Source: Epiperipatus broadwayi
Taxonomy: Eukaryota; Onychophora; Udeonychophora; Euonychophora; Peripatidae
Direction: 5' to 3'
DNA length: 64,000 nt
NCBI GenBank assembly: GCA_028023455.1
Contig: JAQFVV010012497.1
Location: 4,092,001 to 4,156,000, forward strand
The notes below the pieces were generated by a model. It was not told the origin of the DNA, did not search any database, and was given only the letters and a program-made list of their open reading frames with translations. Shown here piece by piece: positions 56,420-64,000 of this stretch. The first letter of the stretch is position 1; each line of letters begins with the position of its first letter. Made by a program: the position numbers and the translations under genes.

Positions 56420-57090
56420 ACTAAGGTGACCCGACCGTGTCCCGTGGCATTTTAAAAAAGTCATGATTTTTAGAAAGAATGCACGATGTAATGCTATTTT
56501 TGATATCAAAAATAGCATAAAATTGATTGTTAAATTATATATTATTTCATACAAACGGTTTGTATGAAATAATATATAATTTAACACGGCAAATTTAGAT
56601 GTTAGAAAAATTTGCAGAAATTTTTAAAATAATGTGTTTGTTAAAAATAGACAGAGTGATTCAAATATATATATATATATAATAAATTAAAAAAAAATAA
56701 TGTTTGAGATTAAAATATTTAAATGTTTAAAATAATTTTCGAAAAACATTTACATATTTTAATCTCAAATATTTTTTTTTTTAAAAATTTCATATTTATT
56801 ATTTGCGTCACTGTCTGTTTTTAACAAACCCATTATTTTTAAAATTTTTGCTAATTTTTCTAACCTCTAAATTTATGCAAATATTAGCAAATTTAATAAT
56901 AAATTTACAATTTATAAATGAAATAATTTTAAAAAAAGATAATATTACAAACATACATATTTAATTTATTATTATTAATGTACGCTATATCTATATAAAT
57001 GCTCCATATAAACCAAATTTTTAATCAGCCCCCCCCCCCGGTCAATGGTGTCCCGTTTTACCAATGCTAAAATCTGGTCACTTTAATGTA
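56420..57090. repeat. Nested palindromic element inside the hAT
   Basis: The left 'taaggtgacccgaccgtgtc' corresponds in reverse to the right 'ttaccaatgctaaaatctgg' and 'tcactttaa' end, with 'gtgtcccg' near both ends. Internally, large arms ('ttgtttttaacaaa'-type and 'tttgagattaaaatatttaa' mirrored by 'tttaatctcaaatatttttt') pair, and a separate hairpin sits at 56533-56583. A C-run is at 57030-57039. A MITE that inserted after the hAT is the likely reading. Confidence 0.6.
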
Positions 57091-57231
57091 TACCACCTAC
57101 ATGTTATAAATATTAGTGTACAAAATCTTTCTAAGGGAAACAAACAAGGCAATGTAAATAAATAATTTTTAATATTAAAAAAAAAGAAAATACAGTTAAA
57201 AAAAGTAAATGCATTACAAAACATGTTATAA

Positions 57232-59736
57232 TTATAATAATTTTATACTCCTTGACTTCATATTAATAAACCTTGATATGATTGTATTTATTTCCAGTTC
57301 TGCACAAATATCATTTTCAATAGCAATTAATGCCAAATTAACAAGCTGTTTTTGTGACATAGTTGTTCTCAAGTAAGTTTTAATTAATTTTAACTTAGAA
57401 AAAGAGCATTCACCGCTTGCAACACTAACAGGTAATGTTAATAATATTCTTAAAGCTATTGATAAGTTTGGCATAGATAAATTATTAGAAACTATAAAAT
57501 TAAGTGTTTCGAAAGGGTTTTGAGAATTTAAAAAATCCTTTTGAAAAATATCTCGAAAAGCACATAATTAGTCGAATAAATCTGTAGCATTAATATCTTT
57601 ACTGTTATCAAATTTCAAAATATTTTCTAAATCTTTGCATTTTGCTTGTAACTCGCTCTTATTAATTTCTGATATTTTATATAGAAAATTGAAATTATTA
57701 TAACATGCTTCGAGGAGTTCAAAGCGTTCTGTTAAAGAATTAATCGCTACATCTAAAAGCGTAAAAAACATGTTTATTTTAAATTTTTCTTCAGGTATTT
57801 GAGGTGTTTCGTCCTGATGCTCGTAATCAAATTGACGAGTTTTTTTCCGTTGTCGAACTTCTTTGGCAGTTTTAAATTCTTTCTCTCCATCAACCTCTTC
57901 GCTAAGTTCATCTGCAATTTTGAGAATGTTTTTGAAATTTGAATCTGATCGATATTCTCGTAAAAATTTATTTAGATTTGCAATCGATTCTAAAGCAAGT
58001 GAAGCATTCATATTTACATTTTGGAGCATTTTACTGACAGGATTTATTCTATTTAATATATCATGCCAAATTATTAAAGAACAAATAAATTTGTAATCCT
58101 TAAGGTTAGTGCAGAGTGATTGAGCTTCATGTTGAATTTCTTTATTAAAAGATTCGTTGTTCATTATTTCATAGAGTGCATCATAAATTTCACCCAGCTG
58201 ATACCATAGAGGCCGGATTGCATCAATTCTGCTTTCCCATTGTGTTTCTGATGGTTGTTTTAGAGTTAAAGTTTTAATAAATTTTAAAAGGATTGACCAC
58301 CGTTTATAAGATGATGAAAAAAAATTGTATATTTTTTGAACAATTGCAAAAAAACCAATTGTATCTACATTGACTTTGGCGGCATCATTTATGATTAAGT
58401 TTAAAGAATGAGCAGCACATGGTACGTAAAATGCACAAGGATTTTTGGTTAAAATCAAATTTTCAAGTCCAGCCTTTTTGCCTTTCATGTTGGCCCCATT
58501 ATCATACCCTTGACCACGCATGTCTTCAATGGGAATCTTCCATTTTTCCAGTTGTTCAATTATTGTTGTACATAAACCTCGTCCAGTAGAATCTGTTATA
58601 TCTATGAAACCTAAAAAGTTTTCTCTAATTTTAACCGTTCCATTATTACAAAAAACGAAGCGAATAATTATGGTCATTTGTTCAGTTTTACTTGCATCAG
58701 GTGTACAATCTAAAATAATAGAATAATATTTGGATTTCTTTATTGATAATAAAATTGTTTCCCTAATTGCTGTACTTAAAATTTCCAATAATTCATTTTG
58801 GCTATCTTTGCTCAAATAATGTACTCTATTGTTTTGATCTAGGGCCCTCTCAACATGATTTTCCATAACGGGATCAAACTTCGCAAATAATTCAATTAAT
58901 TTTAAAAAATTTCCGTTATTTTTTTCGTATAATTTATCAGATGATCCGCAAAATGCTAAATTTTGACTACCAAGGAATTTGATAATTTCAATCAGCCGTT
59001 CCAAAACACTCCTCCAATGTTTCTTTTCCATTTCATATAAATTTTGAGATTGACAATCAATAGTAATTTTGTTTTTTAATCTTTTCTCAAGTTCATTCCA
59101 ATTCAATAAACTTTTCATGTGAGCCATACTAGTTTCATGTCTGTGTAAAGTTGTACTTAAATTTCTCCAATTATTGTATCCTTCTATGAGGCTAGATTCA
59201 GTAGATCCAAAAACTTTGCAATAAAAGCAAAACACAGAGTTCAAAATTTCGGAATAAATAAGCCATTTTCGAAAAACTACTTCTCCGTTTTCCATTTTTC
59301 TATTATAATATACATCAGAAAATTTACGGCCATGTACATCGTTCGGATATATAATATCTTTCTTTTGAACAGGCCCCATTTCTACTAAAATAACACGTAG
59401 TTTGTCATCGATTTTATTCCATTCAGCTGGATCTTCTAAATTTGTACACATTTGATATGATATTGGCACAATGACTTTGTTGTCACTTAACTGTTTCTTA
59501 CTAAAATCTTGTTCAATATATTCAACAGTTCCCTGTGATCTAGATGATGTGCACGGTTCTGGTTCTTGTTGAGTATAAGCTATTTCAGAAGCAGTTGATA
59601 TTTTAAGATATTTATTAAGTGATCCACTTTGTTTTTTAATGTTTGCTATTTTTTCAGCTTGGCGTTTACGATTTTGTGCACCGGATAGTTTTTTCTTAGT
59701 TTTTGATTCCATATTACTTTTACTCATGAACGCCAC
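57232..59736 (-). CDS. hAT transposase (ZMYM1-like, TTF-type zinc finger), one in-frame stop
   Basis: The frame reads 722 codons from the ATG at 59736 to a TAA at 57568-57570. It then stays open in the same frame for 31 more codons plus the 80-residue C-terminus ending at 57232. The break is thus a single nonsense change (probably GAA to TAA). Domain order is a basic N-terminus, a TTF-type zinc finger (FRKWLIYSE, VFCFYCKVFG, near residues 150-175), and the RNase H-like catalytic core with Asp in ILDCTPDASK (about 344) and in GYDNGANMKG (about 411). CAAHSLNLII (about 440) follows, and the hAT C-terminal dimerisation block is at the end (VASGECSFSKLKLIKTYLR). Such proteins are often annotated as zinc finger MYM-type 1-like. 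Alternative starts are Met4 and Met9. Near-intactness suggests recent activity. Confidence 0.92.
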
Positions 59737-59739
59737 TTT

Positions 59740-60800
59740 AAAATAATTTTCAAATGTAATAAATAAATAAATACGGACTCTAATTTATATATTTACATCA
59801 TGTATCTTAATACTTAAGATTATATATCGCTAATTTAGATGTCCAACACAAATTACTTCTTGCGCCAAAATACAAAACTCTATACGCGGAGGGGAAGAAG
59901 TTGTTTAATTTGTTTACCTAAAAAAGGCAGCTAATAAATTGGAAATATTCAGCCATTGACATTAAAAATGGTCAGGTTTTAAAATAACTCAAGTGTCCAG
60001 TTTTTTACGCTTGATTGAACATTTTAGTTTTACCATTGGCAAGATTTTCTTTTGTTATCATATATTTTTCTAATTAACACAGGTGGCCTGCCAGGCCTGA
60101 TTTGCGATTTCAATAGAAAATTTCCTGGGATTATAATTATTGTTTACAAGTTCTTACTAAGATTTTAAAATTTGTGATAAACATCATAAGCAAACGTATG
60201 TAATTAATTTGCAAACCTAATTAGTATGCAGAAAAAATAGACTTTTGACAACGATTAAAATATATAAAATAAAAAGTAAACTGAAAATTATATTAAGTTT
60301 ACTGGAATTATACCTATAATATATATTACATACACGTTCGAATATTTATATCAAATTATTATTTAAATAAAAAATTAGAAAATGTTTTATTTTGCAATAT
60401 TATAATCGTTTCTTACGATTTCAAAATTATGTACATGATCTAATATATATATACGCATATACATACATAAGTTCTAATTTATAATACTTTTAGTGTGTGT
60501 TTCTTTATATATTTGCTAGCAGAAAGTTACTTATAGTTTACTATAAGCAGTACTATATATATATAAACATTACAATATGAAATTTGTAATATAATAAACT
60601 TTATGTTTAGTTTATTGTTCATGATAAATAATAGATTTGATTGTTTTATATTTTTAATATTAAGCAGAGCTTGTGTGCAGGCCTGCTTGTGTGTGTCATT
60701 TAATAAGATATAATATGACTTCATATGATTTTCAATAATCTACTCTCAATAATTTTTGTAAATAAACATTTGAGAATAATATTCTTCAAATGTGAGTATT
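59740..60800. other. hAT internal non-coding DNA
   Basis: It lies upstream of the transposase start and would hold its promoter. It contains TA-rich simple tracts (60442-60452, 60555-60562). No specific motif can be assigned. Confidence 0.5.
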
Positions 60801-60932
60801 TTTGTTAGTAGAGTTTTAATTTCTCAGGGATGGCGCCTTCTTTTTCAGATGCTAATCTCTCAGTGATGGCGCCTCCTTCTGCCAGCGCCCGCATGCCTAG
60901 CATGCGTTGCATGCCCGCTTCCGCCGGCCCTG

Positions 60933-60940
60933 TGTAACAT
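60933..60940 (+). repeat. 8-bp target-site duplication (right) of hAT element
   Basis: TGTAACAT, exact copy of 56341-56348. Confidence 0.92.
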
Positions 60941-61400
60941 CATTTTTACTGAACTTTGTGTAAATTTGTTTCCTGTTTCTTTTATATATATATCGGTGAT
61001 TTATTATCTGACATGTTTTAATCATTTTTATAGAATTTTTCATTTCTCCCACATATTTGTTATCAATTCCACTATCTAAACATTGTTTGCATTTTATCAC
61101 ATACACTCCATTAATTATTTCTTTATTATCTTTATTATATCCTATGTATTTGTTATCTATTAAATTTAATATGTTTTCTCTTTTTTTATTAACTACTTTT
61201 ATAGTAATTACTGTTTTGCATTTTTTTATTAATCTTCTTTATAATTGTATTAAACTTATTCATTATAATATTATTATTTGTTTTTATTCCTATATATCTA
61301 TTTTCACCTTTCTTTTTTCCATCACTCTTTTCATTTTTATTTATCTTATACTTATTGTTGGTATATAGATATATAATGGCTGGATGTATTATAATTTTTA
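60933..61400 (-). pseudogene. Penelope-like element GIY-YIG fragment, upstream half (interrupted by hAT)
   Basis: On the - strand, 61195 to about 60941 reads NLIDNKYIGYNKDNKEIING, then VYVIKCKQC and NKYVGEMKNSIKM (the GIY-YIG signature), then HRYIYKRNRKQIYTKFSKND. The text then meets the hAT at its target site. The other half resumes at 56348 with TDNIKERKIKEAILI, offset by one frame, so a small indel also lies near the junction. Compared with the copy at 48540-49300, the conserved 'LETGH' block is decayed. RT-encoding DNA further upstream was not recognised. Confidence 0.75.
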
Positions 61401-62300
61401 TATACACCTGGGTCTCGTTTTATGCGGATTATTTTAATGTGATTTTGAAGTTATGCGATTCATGTTTCTTCTTAATATCTTTCATATTTCACTATATTTA
61501 TTAGATATCAAGAAATTTAAATTATTAATAACTTATTTTGACTTGAAATACTTTTTTTTTCTTTTCAAAAATATAACGTGAATATGGCCTGAAGCTGTAT
61601 TGAGAATATTAGCTTCTATGTAAATAACCTTATACTAATGAGTCATATTGAATATTTAGAAAATTATGTTAACCACAAAATTTTATCACAACATGAGTTT
61701 GTCCTATTCAAAAATGACATCATATATATTGTTTGAAACATAAAACACCAAAGAATGTAATTAAGCTGAAAAAAATAGAGCCATTGATATTCAAAGTAAT
61801 AAAAAAAAGAATAAAATTTTAATATTTCTAATAATTATTTTTATATTATTTCATAAATTCTAAATTTTTATGCATAAATTTAAAAACTATAATTTTGTTA
61901 GTAAATTATTTAGACTTATCATTACATTTCTAATAAATTGATATATAATAACACTTACTTAAGGTAATCCATCACTTGAATACTTTGTAGAATAAAGATA
62001 TTAGTACCTTTCATTTTTCCTATTAGCCCTTCAAAATGTTTTTCCATACAGGGGTCTGCAATGAATATGTCATCCCTAATAACATTCCTAATAACAAGTA
62101 GTTAATATTGATCAATAAATAGTATAATTTGGATATTATAATAAAGAACTTCAATAAAGTTTGTAATTTGTTAAAAATTACTACTAAAATAGTCACTACA
62201 TGCAAAATAAAATAATAAAACAAAATAAAAAGTGAATGAAATACTAAATTCATTATATATTTAAACTTGAGGTACATACGTTAGTAGTTTAGTCAATGCA
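61401..62300. other. Intronic AT-rich DNA without recognised feature
   Basis: The frame at 62023-62277 (-) is hydrophobic low-complexity and not credited. Confidence 0.4.
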
Positions 62301-62309
62301 ATATAGTAT

Positions 62310-62710
62310 TATTTATCCTACGCTAATAGGTTTTGAAAGACCATATTCCTTCATGCTATTATGACTAGTAAATTTAATAATAGCTTCATCAACTGCCACC
62401 TCTTTTTGCATTTGATATGTAGCTTTGAAATTTACATTGCAGTAGTCTATAATTGGCCTAAGTTTATATACTCTGTCAAAATCTTTACTTTTCACATTTG
62501 ATGTATTTTTATTATTATTAAAATGCAGACAAGTCATTATAGAAAAAAATTTAAATTGGGTTGTAGTATTTGAAAAATATGTTTGCCTTTGTCTTATATC
62601 CGAACTCCAGATATCATCTAATTCATATACTGGACATCTGGAGCCATGCTCACTACCATGCCAAAATATGCAGATAATTCACAATATAAATTTACACAAT
62701 CATAAGCTAT
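62310..62710 (-). pseudogene. piggyBac-type transposase fragment
   Basis: On the - strand the frame from about 62650 reads DDIWSSDIRQRQTYF, then FFSIMTCLHFNNNKN and FDRVYKLRPIIDYCNVNF. KEVAVDEAIIKFTSHNSM and YGLSKPISVG then a stop follow. The LHFNNN and VDEAI blocks, the latter with a catalytic Asp, and their spacing are those of the piggyBac (PGBD, DDE_Tnp_1_7) transposase. A further piece just upstream in another frame (ELSAYFGMVVSM, about 62650-62690) fits the same family, showing a frameshift near 62615. Only an internal third remains. No TTAA-flanked ends were found. Confidence 0.8.
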
Positions 62711-64000
62711 TTTTTGATTAGCATATATAATTTTTTTGTTTATTTTTTTATCAAATATAAAATCAAATAATTTTAAAAATATAAAATTAAATACTTACCA
62801 ATGGAAAGCTTCTGCTAATAATGTTCACTCATTATACAGCCTAAGAAGATTGGTAAAATCTTGCATTTTTTCCAATGTAAATTTCAGGGTAAACAAAATT
62901 CCATTAAAAATGAAAAAACTGAGAGACAAAAAAATTCAATTTACTTGATTACAAAAAATATCATTAATTTTTTAATTTTTATCATAGAAAAATAAAACAT
63001 TTCCTGAAACTAGAAAAAAAGATGGAAACAAAGATGTAAAATGTGCAGGTGTAGACTGGGTAGATTTTCAGCAGTTTTAAACTGAAACTGTATGTTGCAA
63101 ATTTGAAAAATCAAGATCCCATTGTCCTATCATAATACCAAACAGGTTTAAATCACCATTTCTTGATCACCATAACAGTACTTGAGCTTGTGTTCTTCTG
63201 AGCTAGATTCGAGTATAATGGGCTGAATATATAAATGGGATATTTAGTGCTTTAGGAGTTTCCAGTATGACATTGTCCTGGTTTGGCATGAGGATTATAT
63301 TCTTCAAAGCTCCTGCACTATATTTTATTTTAGTTTACTCTTAGAAATTAAGTTTATTGTTGGCCAGTACATTAATGATATTAAGTGGCCAGAGCATTGA
63401 TGATGGTTAGCATGTTTTAATATCCCAGCATTATTGTTTTTGATTATTATATATTCTGATGGATTAGAACTTAAGTGATGTGTCCAAATTAACGTTTAAA
63501 TAATTGCCCAAGCTGGCAAAGGCTCAATAGTTAGTCTGGTCTATCACAAGATTAACTGTTGATTTATTGTAATGATGTATTTTGATGGATCATTCATGAT
63601 GATGACTGGATATTTTGAGTATTACTTACTTATACTTATTGATAATGCTGGTAGATGTATGTTAATGATACTTTAGTTGTCTAAGTAGTTAACTGATCTA
63701 GCTGGCCGATCTCAGAGATTATATTTCGAGTGTTAAACATTACTTTAACAATTTTTTAATAATATCTTACTTAAATCTTATATTCTTTATAAATTTGATA
63801 TTTTATGTCATTCCACCTTTTCCATCCAATTATCACCACTGATTACCCCATCCTGTAACATTATAAAAACCACCAAATTCACAAAATGTTTACAAAAAAA
63901 TATGCTACATGGCACCATGATTTCACATGTGATGTCATTTGGTAGATTGATGCACAAGAGTTCCTGCAAGAAGTATATAACAGCAGAAACATATATTACC
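62711..64000. other. Intronic DNA without recognised feature
   Basis: No further HSPA12-like exon was found. 63200-63720 is less AT-rich and has several 'gatgat'-containing stretches but no recognisable coding or RNA signal. Confidence 0.4.

Larger units (their letters stand above)
56349..60932 (-). mobile_element. hAT DNA transposon (ZMYM1/TTF-finger type), 4.58 kb, complete ends
   Basis: It opens CAGGGCTGGCG and closes with the inverted CGCCGGCCCTG, an imperfect terminal repeat of 11 bp. An exact 8-bp duplication (TGTAACAT) flanks it. It carries one transposase frame on the - strand (57232-59736). Subterminal GC-richer blocks with repeated 'gatggcgcc' (about 60828 and 60864) and 'gcatgc' motifs lie near the right end. 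A smaller palindromic element is nested near the left end (56420-57090). It interrupts the C-terminal coding region of a PLE on the same strand. Confidence 0.92.

Overview
The window looks like animal genomic DNA that is very AT-rich (roughly three-quarters A+T by eye) and crowded with repeats. It has spliced exons with GT/AG borders, metazoan-type transposons (Penelope-like, LINE, Ty3/gypsy-like, hAT, piggyBac), tRNA-derived SINEs and foldback elements. No operons or ribosome binding sites are seen. The host gene belongs to the HSPA12 branch of the Hsp70 superfamily, which is common in molluscs, other lophotrochozoans, cnidarians and vertebrates. An invertebrate with a large, repeat-rich genome is the best guess; the species cannot be named from the sequence.

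One host gene is supported, on the + strand. Its exons are at 25991-26979, 32674-32895, 42610-42793 and probably 52826-52879. Their phases agree, and introns of about 6-10 kb separate them. The first visible exon begins inside a codon, so an upstream exon is missing or unrecognised. The rest of the ATPase domain must lie beyond 64000. Most of the window is therefore either the 5' intron/flank (1-25990) or introns of this gene.

Region by region. 1-25990: foldback/MITE copies, two tRNA-derived SINEs, a 922-bp tandem-multimer repeat with 16-bp direct flanks (8839-9792), a LINE 3' end (about 10870-11123), a short hAT relic with an 8-bp target duplication (11742-12211), and a decayed LINE reverse transcriptase (16140-17840). 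Intron after the first exon: a palindromic pair of Penelope-like element (PLE) ends with GIY-YIG domains (28880-30250). Next intron: a degenerate gypsy-like LTR element on the - strand (34671 to about 39290) and a second inverted PLE pair (41560-42350). Third intron: palindromic repeats, one with tRNA-like sequence at its centre (43698-44215), and a third inverted PLE pair (47580-49300). Last intron: a nested stack in which a 4.6-kb hAT element (56349-60932, 8-bp duplication) has landed in the C-terminal coding region of a PLE on the - strand, followed by a piggyBac fragment (62310-62700).

The strongest theme is how often repeats here lie as closely spaced inverted pairs, especially GIY-YIG PLE ends. 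PLE-like tails carry a conserved motif resembling the hammerhead ribozyme core (47.7, 49.2 and 54.1 kb). Nothing here is a clear new gene system. The 338-bp multimeric repeat, the PLE/hammerhead arrangement and the PLE mini-ORF ending on a splice-donor-like GTAAGT most deserve a second look.
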